NCBI RefSeq assembly: GCF_005239225.2
Contig: NC_133298.1
Location: 2,232,001 to 2,296,000 of the forward strand
Direction of reading: 5' to 3'
Source of the DNA: Populus alba
Lineage: Eukaryota; Streptophyta; Magnoliopsida; Malpighiales; Salicaceae
Length of the DNA: 64,000 nucleotides
A model generated the notes under the pieces. The model did not search any database. It was not told the origin of the DNA and saw nothing but the letters and a program-made list of their open reading frames with translations. Positions 1 to 11,444 of this stretch are shown piece after piece (the first letter of the stretch is position 1; each line of letters begins with the position of its first letter). Made by a program: the position numbers and the translations under genes.

Positions 1-1018
1 TATACGAGATTATAAACTTATATGTAAGATGTATTTTGAATATTAAATAAAAAAATAATTTCTTTTATTTTTATGATGTGACTCTAGAATAGCTAGGCTT
101 GACCCTTAAAGTTATAGTCCAATATATTGGGGTAAACCGACTTTAACCATTAGACAAACTAATGGTTAGAAAATACAACAATACTTTAGTTTGTATCACA
201 CAAATAAACAATGCAATTTATTTTAAAGTAAGGTGTATTAGGGGTGATATATCTTCCCTATACACGATCAATGATCTTATCCATACTCTGAAACTAGTTA
301 AGATTCTTAGTGACCAAAATATTAGGCATCGACTTCATTTTTTTTTATTAATAAATAATAAAAATTCGTTGTCCATTCCACCTATCACCGTAAGGATCCT
401 GGTCAGGGAGGATGTTTACTGTGATGTCGTACATGTGCAATAATTTTGATAAATTTTCAAACAAAAAACATTTTAAAAAAATAACCGTTATCACAATTCT
501 AAAAACTATTAAAACAAAAAAAAACAAAAAACTGTCTTTTCTCTCTCTTCCAAAGCACACTACCACAAGCCCAAAAAATACCACAAATTCTTCACCACCA
601 ACTTCGGTGTTCCTCTGTCTCCAAATCAGCCATGCTTCCTTCCTTCCCACCACCATCTTGCTGCCTCTCCACTTAGCAGTAGCAGCCCTTCATTCGACCT
701 AAAAATAGCTTCATACCTCTTATTGTTTTTCCAGCTGCTCAGCTCTCCCTAACAAAACCTTGCAACAGCCACACAAAGCATCATAAAACAGCCCTAAAGC
801 CATTAAAATACCATCCAAACAACTACTTTCCATACCAGAAAAATCCATGGCAACCATCGCTTCATTCCAGTAAAAAAACCCAAGAAAAAGAGAGAAGAAC
901 GAGTGAGAAAGGGAAGAAAACCGAGAACCAAAATCCAATTTCGTGAAAGAATGTCCGAAGTTGACGTTTTGCCATCTATACGGGTCCAACAATCGTTTTC
1001 AAATTCAATTTAGACAAA
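1..1018. other. AT-rich intergenic DNA, no gene recognised
   Basis: Only short open frames occur here and none resembles a known protein. The stretch 540-1000 is richer in C and A and less AT-biased than its surroundings, which could reflect an old transcribed or repeat sequence, but I see no splice-supported reading frame. The TIR element at 1019 begins immediately to the right. Confidence 0.5.
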
Positions 1019-1992
1019 GGCTCCGTTTGTTTGCTGGAAAGTAATTTTTTTTTGGAAAGTGAATTCCGGGGAAAGTGAATTCCGAGAAAGTATTTTCCGA
1101 TGTTTGGTAGTGTAATGAAAAATGAGTTGGAAAACACTTTCCAGTGTTTGGTTATGTCATGGAAAATAAGCTGGAAAATAACTTATTAATATTTTATTTT
1201 TCTCAAGTTTATTAAAATAATGAGGAACAAATCTTACAAATTAAAAAGTTGAATGAGAATGAAATTGAAAAAAAAAATATAATTTCATAAATTATCTCGA
1301 ATAAAATAAATAATAATCAAAATAATAGAGATCAAATCTAAAAAATTAAAAAAAAATAAAAGATGAAGAAATTAAAATAATAATAATCAACATTTCATAA
1401 ATTATTTCAAATAAAATAAGTAACAATCAAAAGAATGAGGACCAAATTTGATAGATAAAAAAATTCAATAAAAATATGATAAGGAAAAAGCAAATAACAA
1501 TTATAAAAATAAGGACCAAAGTTAATATAAAAATAAAATTTTAAGAGATGAAATTGAAAAATAGATATTCAAAACAAAATATATATAGCAATCAAAAGTT
1601 TGAGGATCAAATTTGATATAATCAGCAAATAATGACATTTCTAAATTTTTCACAACTTCCGGAAAGTGTTTTCCTTCCAAATTTTTTAGGAAAACACTTT
1701 ACTGAAAAACAAGCCAGATTTTCCCTTTACTGGAAAGTGTTTTTCATTTACCAACTTTCCTACTGGCAAACAAACACAAGAAAGTTTGGAAAGTGATTTC
1801 CCGAAAACCACTTTCCGGAAAACAAACATAGCTAAAGGGAAAACACTTTCCTGAAAACCAAGTCAAATTTTTCTTTGACTGAAATTGACCGGAAAGTATT
1901 TTTCATTGACCAACTTTCCTAATAACAAACAAACACAGGAAAGTTTGGAAAGTGATTTTCTGGAAACTACTTTCCGGGAAACAAACATGGCC
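1019..1992. mobile_element. non-autonomous TIR element (large MITE-like)
   Basis: The ends are imperfect inverted repeats of about 24 bp. The left end starts GGCTCCGTTTGTTTGCTGG and the reverse complement of the right end starts GGCCATGTTTGTTTCCCGG; both then continue AAAGT. No transposase frame is present inside. The right part is internally duplicated: 1683-1833 and 1839-1992 are diverged direct copies, both ending in a version of the terminal repeat. Further GGAAAGTG and ACTTTCC motifs are scattered through both arms, so the element could fold back. No clear target-site duplication is visible, so the superfamily cannot be named. Confidence 0.7.
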
Positions 1993-2540
1993 AAAATCTT
2001 CTACAATTGGCTCTAATTTCGACGTGCTAGTTTGCCTTTTCTTTCATAGGGCTAACATTTTATTTAATAAAATTCCTTCACTATTATCTAAAAAGGATAA
2101 AAAAGGATTAACATCATGATTTTATAAAAACTCCAACTTCTACTAATTCTTCAATATTATGGATTGATGTTAGGATTTTTATAATAAAAAAAATTCAAAT
2201 TCAACAAAATCTCCTAGAATTATAGATTAATGTTACTTCTTTTATATATAAAAAATTCTGCGTTTTAAAAGTCGTTTTGAAAAAAATTAATTTTTTTTTT
2301 AATTTTAAATTAATATATTTTTAATATTTTTAAATTATTTTGATGTGTTAATATCAAAAATAATTTAAAAAAAATAAAAAAATTATTTTAAATTAAAAAA
2401 TTATTTAAAAAATAAATCACAATCACATTACCAAATAAACTCAGATAAAATCTTATATTTCTAGGTATTAATAGCAAAATCTTTGTTAAACTTGCACTAG
2501 AATTACCTAATCCCCCGACAAGTTCTAATTAATTCAAAGC
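1993..2540. other. AT-rich spacer with a MITE remnant
   Basis: No coding sequence is visible. The part at about 2260-2460 is a T-rich then A-rich near-palindromic stretch with a central TGATGTGTTAATATCAAAAA core. It belongs to the same family of small AT-rich elements seen at 13.1, 20.2, 42.2 and 44.5 kb. Confidence 0.45.
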
Positions 2541-2541
2541 A

Positions 2542-2560
2542 CAATATAAACAGGCCCATA
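2542..2560 (+). promoter_or_regulatory. probable core promoter of the proteasome gene (TATA-like plus GGCCCA)
   Basis: An AATATAAAC TATA-like box is followed within a few bases by AGGCCCAT, the reverse complement of the TGGGCC/site-II-like motif common upstream of plant housekeeping genes. The start codon lies about 190 bp downstream. The order of the two motifs and the absence of expression data make this only a plausible promoter. Confidence 0.35.
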
Positions 2561-2747
2561 CTCACACCAGTTCACAAGCCCTGGTCCGTTAAAAGAAGTC
2601 AGAGAAAAGCCCAGGTAGGGAAAAAATACCTTCTTCTCCACCAAGAAAGGCAAAATAAAACCCCAAGCAAATCTCTCTCGCACAAGCACACTCGCATTCC
2701 CAGTTTTTCCTATCTGCGTTTAAGTATATTTATTCAATCAATCAACC

Positions 2748-5700
2748 ATGGGTGATAGCCAGTACTCCTTTTCTCTCACTACTTTCAGTCCTACAGGAAA
2801 GCTAGTACAGATCGAGCACGCATTGACTGCCGTTGGATCAGGCCAAACTTCTCTCGGAATCAAAGGTTGTTGCAATTCATTTTTTTTCCTTTTCTTGTTG
2901 GTTTCGAAGATACTATGTTGTTATTGGGTTCTTAGATACGATGTTGTTGATCCTTTTTTTGTTTGTTTGTTTTTTTTTTTTTTTTGTGTTGTAGCTGCAA
3001 ACGGTGTTGTTATTGCAACTGAGAAGAAATTGCCTTCTATTTTAGTCGATGAATCATCTGTAAGTAAATTAATTATGATTTTTTTTTTTTTATCTTTATT
3101 ATCTTCTTTAGTTAAACCCTTTAATTTTTTCCCTTTTTAATTGTGTTTTCTATATGAAATTTCCGGGTTTGCAGTTTGATCTTTTAGCTGTAGCATAAAT
3201 TTAAAGACTTGGGTATATGGCATTTTATTTGAAGTGGCTGATGATGGTTTAGGAAGAGTAACAAGTAGTAACATAAGTTTAGTTCTTGCCAATAAGGCGT
3301 TGGTGCGGTAGTAAATGGGTATATATTTTGACTTTTAGTAGTAATATAAGTTTATTGACATGGGTTGGTTGCAATTTGTTAAAACTCGGTGTAAAGTTGA
3401 AATTTTTTGATGATTTTTTGGTAAAAAGAAACATGGGCTCTTGACAATGTGGCCTTGGTCTACTAGTTAACGACTCAAAGATTGAGACTTTGGATGCTGG
3501 AGTGTGGATTTGAATCCTCTGTAATCCCTTGGTCTCCTAGTTAAAGATTGAGACTTTGGATTCTGGAGTGTGTAGATTTGAATCCTCTTTAATCCCTCAT
3601 CATATGGAAAGGTGACCTTGGCTGTTTTAAATCATGCTGATTTGCAATTAATTGATTGTGTTGTAGATGGTTTGATTTTGGAGTCACCTGATTGGTCTAT
3701 TATGCTAATCGGTAAGATGGTTCAAAACTCGAGTTGGTTATTGATGGTATTCAATTGTTTGTTATTTCAGGTTCAGAAAATACAGAATCTGACACCTAAT
3801 ATTGGAGTTGTCTACAGGTTTGTTTCTGCCTGCTTGTTGGTAACCAGGAAGGTTCATTTTTTTTCTGCTGTTGTTTTAGTGCTGTGATCAGTATGAAATT
3901 TGACCCAGAGTGATAGATTGAGATAGAAGCATGCCTACTCATTACCTGAACTTCAGGAGAACTCCTTGTAGTTCAATGTTCTTTATTGGTATGGTTATGG
4001 ACTTGGCTTTGACATGTAGCTCACATACCCACCAATAGCTGTTTCAACAGGAAAAAATAGCTGAGCATATTGTAGTTCTTTAGGAAAAGAAAAATATAGC
4101 ATTGGTTTGCTCTTGGATCTGTAGATTAGACATCTTGGCTATTTGGTTGCCCAATGAGTCACTTCTTACTAGCTCATGCAACTTATTAGCCTATGTCAAA
4201 GGGGGTTGCTTTGTTGTATTTTGTCTTTACAGTCTCTGAATCACCTGTATTTTGTTGTAGTGGAATGGGTCCTGACTTTCGAGTTTTAGTTCGGAAAAGC
4301 AGGAAGCAGGCAGAACAATATCATAGATTGTACAAGGTACGGTTCTTCAAGATTTCTTCATTGTCTTACTTCATCTTTTTTCTTTAATTTTGTTTTAATG
4401 TTACCGATAGCGTGGCTAAGTTTCCATGGCTTATCTTATTATGAATGGTATATCTGCATCCTTTTGTTGCCTTTAAACATACATAAATAATTCGTCAAAT
4501 GCGTGACAATAAGGTCAAGAGAATTTATCTAGAAAGAAGTTATTGGGGTTGTCTAAATCAGAGGGACTTAATTAGTTGTCTTATTTCCCTGTGATGCGAT
4601 TTTAACCCCAAGCCCAGCTGAATCAATTTATCAAATCCAGGGGCTAAGTATCAGATTACTATTTTATATCTAATTTTTGTCATCTGTTCTTGTTAATCAT
4701 GAAGTTGTAACTTGTGAATTGTTCTGATTGTAGGAACCAATTCCTGTCACACAACTCGTGAGGGAAACTGCTGCTGTCATGCAAGAGTTTACTCAATCTG
4801 GGTACTGGCATCTTTTATACAATTGAAATGTTTCAGTGGTTTTAATTGATTTCTTATGTAATTTAGATCTGAATTTCAATTTCCAAATTTCAAAACCTTA
4901 GCCCTTATTTTAATAACCCAACAACTCTCATCCTATGTTCCCGCATCAGCATATCAACTCTTCACCCTGTTTCTTGTTTGAAACCACTATTCCTTTGTTT
5001 TTCCTCGCAGAGGTGTAAGGCCTTTTGGAGTATCTTTGCTAGTAGCTGGTTTTGATGACAAAGGTCCACAGCTGTACCAGGTATCTGTGCTTCCTTGTTA
5101 TATTGTTGGAAGTCATTAACTACTTTTTGTTTATGCTGGATTAACCGCTGCAGAGTACATGGTAGCCCTGTATTCTAAAAGTTGTATGCCTCTGCACCTA
5201 TTATGCATCCTTCTGCATTGCATGGTTCTTTTGATTTGTTGTTGTTAAATAGCCATGTTTATGAGGAAAATCTGTAGCTTTTCATAGTGCGTTCCTTGAA
5301 AAGTTACTTGCTTTTCTCAGCTGGTTAGCAAATGAAATTGTTATGGCCAGGGTGGTTGATAAAACATTTGGATGCATTATTACTTGTTGCCTTTCTGAAC
5401 TGTTCACCTCAGGATATTCAAGTTATTTTATGTTACTCTGCACCTATTATTCTGAAGATGTGATATTTTGTATTTGTTTGGCTAGGTTGATCCCTCAGGT
5501 TCCTACTTCTCATGGAAAGCCTCAGCAATGGGAAAAAATGTTTCAAATGCAAAAACGTTTCTTGAGAAGAGGTATTTATTTGTTTTTGGGAGCACAAAAT
5601 GCTTCAATTCTGTAAATACTTTCAAGCATCTTCACGGGTTTTCCTAGCTACAACAAATGCATTTTCACCTCCACCCCTAACAACTGCCAAGCATATGCTT

Positions 5701-7024
5701 CATTCAAAGTTTTGGATACTTCAATTTTCAACTGCCAGTTTTCTTTGTCCTACTCCCCTGTTTCTTTCATCTTATTTATTGTGCTTCATCTTTCTCATCC
5801 AAGAAGAATTGGATTTTATTTTGGAAACAAAAAAAAAGAGAAAAAAAGATGAAGATTGAAATGACAATTTTGCTAATACATCTGTCTTCTTGCTTTTGTT
5901 CCATTGGACATGTGCTTGGTAATATTGTGGTTTTACGTCTGCATATCTTCATTTGATTTGAACAATTTCATTTGCCCTAACTTAAAATGTGCTTTGTAGA
6001 TACACTGATGATATGGAGCTTGATGATGCTGTACACACTGCTATCTTGACACTGAAAGAGGGGTATACTACTTTAAATTTCCTCTACCTTTTTTATTTTT
6101 GAATTTATGTGGTGGTGTTGAGGGATGTACGAAGTTTGATATGTAAAAAGGAGAAGAAGATTTTTCAGTGGGTTTAACATACCTTTGACATGCATGTCAT
6201 CATTTTCACCTAGTTGATTACATAATTGAGTGATATACGTATAAATTTAGCCATTTAGGTTTTGCTATTTTCTGCCACACATGCTTAAAGTGTTGTAGGT
6301 AAAATGAATTCTGGGTAACACCGTTCTAGCTGGGGCCTTCAGCCCTGAGAACTTAAATTGGCTCTCAACACTTTCTTTCTTCTAGGTTGATTTTAACAAG
6401 TTGTTAATTTGTTGAGTCTTGCTTCTATAATCAGAGTAATGGTGGATTAGTCAGCATAACATTACTATTTGCAAAGGGGTCAAAGAGAGTTTATATAAAT
6501 GAGCATTCTAACGTTTCATACCAGTGCTGTGAGTGCTTACCTTGTACCCTTACAAGTTTATTTTTGTGTTTGCAGATTTGAAGGACAGATCTCTGGGAAA
6601 AATATTGAAATTGGGATAATTGGTGCTGACAAGCAATTCAGGCATGCTCTTTCAGAACCCATTTCCTTTTTAAGCTTGGTGATGGTGTCATGTAATTTTG
6701 ACTTTAGGATGAGTTCCCCAAGTAAATTGCTCAAATATGATTTCCATAATTAAATTGCAGTTTAACACTGTTCATTACTAGTTAAAAACTGATATCTATA
6801 ACTTTTTGGATCTACACCAATATGTCATACATGGCCTCTTCCACTTCTCGTTTCAGTTTTGAAGTTTAGTTTTGATTTTCACGCACGCATTCTCTAGTTT
6901 CTGTCTTCCTTATAGAAAAAAGTTATATGTGATAGAACCATGGCGTTCTTATCTCTTGTGCTTTCTTTACTGCAGGGTACTAACTCCTGCTGAAATTGAT
7001 GATTATCTGGCTGAAGTGGAATAG
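2748..7024 (+). CDS. PAB1: 20S proteasome subunit alpha type-2
   Basis: Encodes alpha-2 of the 20S proteasome core, a non-catalytic subunit of the outer heptameric rings in cytosol and nucleus. Coding exons: 2748-2865, 2995-3059, 3771-3817, 4261-4336, 4734-4801, 5011-5080, 5486-5571, 6000-6062, 6576-6641 and 6976-7024. They total 708 bases, or 235 residues, the usual length for this subunit. The N-terminus carries the alpha-subunit signature: a [24 protein letters not shown] segment followed by [10 protein letters not shown]. The C-terminus is [15 protein letters not shown]. No stop or frameshift is present and the phases all agree. Nine introns are used; the last (6642-6975) has a GC donor (CAG|GCATGC) because the protein must read FR|VLTP across it. 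The start is the first ATG after a T-rich leader and matches the family N-terminus. The symbol follows Arabidopsis usage. Confidence 0.97.
3445..3605 (+). repeat. tandem tRNA-like duplication in proteasome intron 2
   Basis: Two diverged direct copies of about 70-75 bp lie head to tail, each containing TTGGTCT, AGATTGAGACTTTGGAT and GGAGTGTG and ending in ATTTGAATCCTCT. The last motif resembles a tRNA B box (GGTTCGAATCC), and the 5' part resembles a degenerate A-box region. The pair may be a tRNA pseudogene or SINE head that was duplicated. No intact cloverleaf was found by eye. Confidence 0.4.
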
Positions 7025-8960
7025 AGACATCGTACTATTTGGCTGAAGTGGAGTTCTTTCCTGTATGACACCAATCGAGATACTCATTTCACTTTCTTTT
7101 GGAATCTGCTTGACTCAGTTGCTTTTAGCCAAAGTTTCTATTAATTCCAAATTTGTAGAACTGTGATTTGGAAATGTTATGAGACTTCTCTCCAATCTTA
7201 GATGCTTCTAAAGTCGTGCAACTATGTGATTTCCTTTATGATACGTTTGACAGAAGGCTGGAAATTGGTCTTTTCAATGATATTCATCTCACTCCAATGC
7301 TTGAGCTGATTATTTAATTCCAACTGAGAACCCTGTAGAGGGAAAGAGCGGTAGCAGCCATTGATCAATCCATGAAAATGCAAGGAGCTACTTGAAAAAA
7401 AAATATCGGTGGCCCTTGTTCCGTTTTCAACAGTTTTTCAGTTTACACTCTATATCTTTAATTTTGATGTGATGCAAGATGTTTTTTAATTAAAAATATA
7501 TTAAAAAATATTTTTTTTATATAATTTTTAACACCAGCCAGCTTTCAAACAAAATTTGTACTGGAATTTTTGGTAAATTATATTAATATTAACACTAATA
7601 ATGAGCATATTGTGTTTAGACAAAATAATCCCAGTGTTGTTTAAACTTGAGTATCCTTCTCTACCAAACACGGTCAGGGGGCACCGCGATGTGACGGAAA
7701 CCTAATTTTTTACTAGCTGAGATATTTTGAGGTTCCCTTGTCCCTTCAGTAAACAGAAAAGGAACAGAAGCCTTTTTAGCTTGGTGCTACTGTTCTTCAC
7801 TCATGTAGTACATTATCCCAGAAAACAATCTACCATGTCCTCTTGCTTTCCTTTGCACGCTGGATGCTGAAGGATACTCTAACTCTAAATATTCCTTTTA
7901 TGCGTCCATGGAAGTCTAATCCTTCCTCTCTTAATTCTTATGCAATGCCATTGCTCATACTGCTCATGTTGCCTTGTTAATTTCTGTATATATTAGCTTC
8001 AGTTGTGGTTGTTCTTTCTTTTCTTTTCCCGGCCGCAACTTGCCGGGAAGTTTATTACGCTTTAAACTTATTTAGTAATTTTGTTTTTGAAAAATAGTTA
8101 TTTTTTAATTAATTTTATTATTTATTATTATGTGTTTTTAGTTTTTTTGTTTGTTTGAGAAGAACAATTTTCCTAGTTTATTTATCTTATTTAGAAGTGT
8201 TTTTAAAATGAATAAAAATTAAATATTTTTAAATATTTCTTTCATAGTATTTCTAATCTTTAAAGATTTTAATTATAATAAACTCAGTTATAAAATTATT
8301 TAGAGATACTCTAAAATTATTCTTCTGTAGTTAGAAATGAAAAAACAAATTATCTGAATTTTTTTTTATTAAAACATAAAAAAGAAAATTACCCAAAACC
8401 CTACCACCAAAAAAAAAAATAAAAATTTACCGTCATGTGCGGGCTGCCAGTCACTCGCAAGCGGCGCCAACAAGGATAGTCGGTACTCACCAACTTTCGG
8501 AGATGGGTTGTCGACACATTGACCCACCACCATATCCTCTCTTTTATTTTTATGTAGGGAAAATATCATATTGGTCCTCCAATCATCATAAAATCCATAA
8601 CTCGGTCACAAAAAAAATATATTTCCAATCAGATCCCTATTCTATCAAACATTACCTAATTTACCTTAATTTTTTTTTTAAAATGGAATTTTCAAAGAAA
8701 AATAGACCCTTTTTTTCACGATCTAAAAGCAAGATCTTAACTAGAGGATTAATTGGGTAATATCCAATAGATGGGATATCTAACTAAATTTCTTATCGAT
8801 GGGTACCTAATTGAAAAATGGGTCAGAGTTTGAGGATAGACATGTTCTTTGCACTTTTATGTATTCCCTCTTTCTTTCTTGGGTAAAACATTTTTGGATC
8901 GTTGCTATTTTGTCCCACTGTTTTTTTTACCAACAATTAATATAAAAATAAAAAAGCCTC
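7025..8960. other. proteasome 3' UTR and repeat-bearing spacer
   Basis: The first few hundred bases are a T-rich 3' untranslated region. From about 7450 the sequence is AT-rich with a MITE-like TTTTTAATTAAAAATATATT patch. The part at 8430-8570 is GC-richer (GCAAGCGGCGCCAAC) and has short frames on both strands without family features; it looks like a repeat remnant. No gene is supported. Confidence 0.5.
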
Positions 8961-9083
8961 ACCAGCCCCTCCAGTACATAAAAACTCAGATGGCTTTAGT
9001 ACGAGGAAAGGGAAACTAGAGAGAGTGGTGTGTTTTGAAAGAGAAGCAGAGTTTGTCTTAGATTCACCACCTTTTCTATTATT

Positions 9084-11444
9084 ATGGCTTCAAGATTGTT
9101 GTGGGCTTCAAGGGCTGCTTCTTACCTCAGGATCTCTGTTTCTCATAGAGGGTTTGCTTCTGGTAAATGATACTACTACCATATTGGTTTCATGATTTCG
9201 TGATCTGTTCTTTAATTTTTTTTGATGATGTATTTGATCATGAGAGAGTAATGATTGCTGATGTGGATATGGATCTTATGTATGCGCTTTGCTGGAATGC
9301 TTGATCTTCGATTGTTTTTTGGCTAATGGATTGATTTTGGCATGTGGGGTGTGCTTGGATTTGGTGTTGGTCTGAATATATTATTAAAGGTTGGATTTTT
9401 TCTTGAGTGAAGAGATTAGATGGACTCGTCAAGGAAGGGATTGTGACATTGATTCTGATCTTTCTGTTTGTATTATGCTTACCATTGAGTTAGATTGATG
9501 GCTGTGTTGCAAAAGCATGGATACTATTTTTGTTCATTGATTTAGTTTCTTGTGTTAAAGAGACATGAAATCAAAGCTGTTGTCTGATAATAATGACAGT
9601 TATCTGTATAGTAAAAAATGGAAAAAACGGGGCTTTTTTGTTTTTCTGTTTTTGGAATTTTGAAAAGTGAGAATCCGTTTTCTTTTTAAAGCTTATAAAT
9701 ATGATGGTAATGGTGAGGATGGAAAATGGCATGGAGGTTTGTGAGGTAAAATTGTTACACATTTTGGTTGTCGTATTCTAATGCAGTCGTGATGGCAATT
9801 CTTGTCTGACTCTTCGTTAGTGGCAGCACACTTTACTTTCGTTCTATTTCTGAGACAAATATTTCTTCGTTTTTTTTTTTTATTGGGATTTATGGATGCT
9901 GAAAAGGCAGTGTTTTGCAAACTTAACTTAGGATCTCTTGCACACAATCAAGATCAACTATTTAGGAAATAGGATTTAGTAATTCTACCAATTTTAAATT
10001 TTGTTACAATAAAAAACAAAATAACTGGAACGGCAATTCCATCCAGTTGGTCAACTTCAAAGTCAACTATTCAGTTTCTCTATATATGATCCATCTCCTT
10101 GAGTTAGAGCTTCCTGATTATATATGGACATCAATAATTGACATCATTTACGACATCGATAAGGGAAGACAGAGATTTTTGGAAATTATTATCCAAATTG
10201 TTTACCGAGATTCCCTGAATTAGGCGATGTCTCTATTCTGGAAGCATTCATTTCAAGATTTGTGTCGAAACTCATAGGACCTGTGATTTTCTGCTGACTA
10301 TATTTGGTTTCTCTCATGTCATATGTCTATTGTAAAATCATATGATCCTAGAACTTTCATAACTGCACCACAAAATGTTCTAAATTGATCTAGCATTCAG
10401 TTTCCATTTAGACTTGTTTTTCTAGAGACAGTGCTGTGTTGCGCTGTTTCTCACTTTTTAGGGTTTTGGAGGTTCATTGTTGGTTCTCCTACACTTAAGC
10501 TTCCTGACATATTCATTTTCTCAAAATTCACCTGCAGTTATAAAGGACTTGAAGTATGCTGAAAGTCATGAATGGGTGAAGGTTGCTGGCAATACTGCTA
10601 CCGTTGGTATAACGGATCATGCTCAAGATCATTTAGGTGATGTAGTGTATGTTGAATTACCAGAAGTGGGTGCTACTGTAAATCAGGGTTCTGGATTTGG
10701 TGCAGTTGAAAGTGTCAAGGCTACCAGTGATGTTTATTCTCCTGTTTCGGGAAATGTGGTTGAAGTTAATGAAGAACTGAGCAACTCTCCTGGTTTGGTT
10801 AGTCTGCTTACATGGTGTCATATTCTTTTTCTTGAGATTTCTTTATGAATCAAAATTTATGGTCGGATGTTTTTCATTTGTAGTTTGTTCCTCTAGATAA
10901 CTGAAACTTCATATCTCTGTAGTTCTTTTCAACCAATTACAAATCTTGGATTGCATAGGATCAGGTTTCTTAATTTATTAATGGAAATGAACTTGCTAAA
11001 TAAAACAGCTCTCTCAAGCCATTTATTTAGTTTTCTAAAATCTCCTTAAAACTGAATGTTAAGCACCACATACATCTTCCTTAACCAGTGAATTTCATTT
11101 TTATTCCCTTACTCTTCCCTGAAACACGATGCAATATTGCTGCTGTATTTATCTATTGGTAACCAGAATTAGTCAGATAATCGTTGATAAACATGTCCTT
11201 TAAATACAAAACCTCAGAACAATGTGTACTTAAATAGAACTGTTCAAAAGCTGGAACCAAGCTTAAGGAAGTGCTTTCATTTTCTCTTTCCGCATTCTCT
11301 TCTACCATTTTGCAGGTCAATTCAAGCCCCTATGAAAAGGGATGGATTATGAAGGTTGAAATTAAAGATGCCGGTGAACTAGAGACCTTGAAGAACTCAG
11401 ATGACTATGCTAAGTTCTGTGAAGAAGAAGATGCAAAGCATTGA
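9084..11444 (+). CDS. GDCH: glycine cleavage system H protein, mitochondrial
   Basis: Lipoyl-carrier H protein of the mitochondrial glycine decarboxylase complex; it shuttles the aminomethyl group between P, T and L proteins in photorespiration and one-carbon metabolism. Exons: 9084-9162, 10538-10797 and 11316-11444, 468 bases giving 155 residues. Exon 1 supplies a mitochondrial presequence rich in Arg and Ser without acidic residues ([20 protein letters not shown]). Mature features include [30 protein letters not shown] and the lipoylation site in [18 protein letters not shown], with Lys at residue 87. The C-terminus [20 protein letters not shown] is typical. Intron 1 is long (1375 bp). Introns are GT-AG and phases agree. 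The frame continues open upstream of exon 2, but that extension lacks a presequence and is intronic. Confidence 0.96.
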
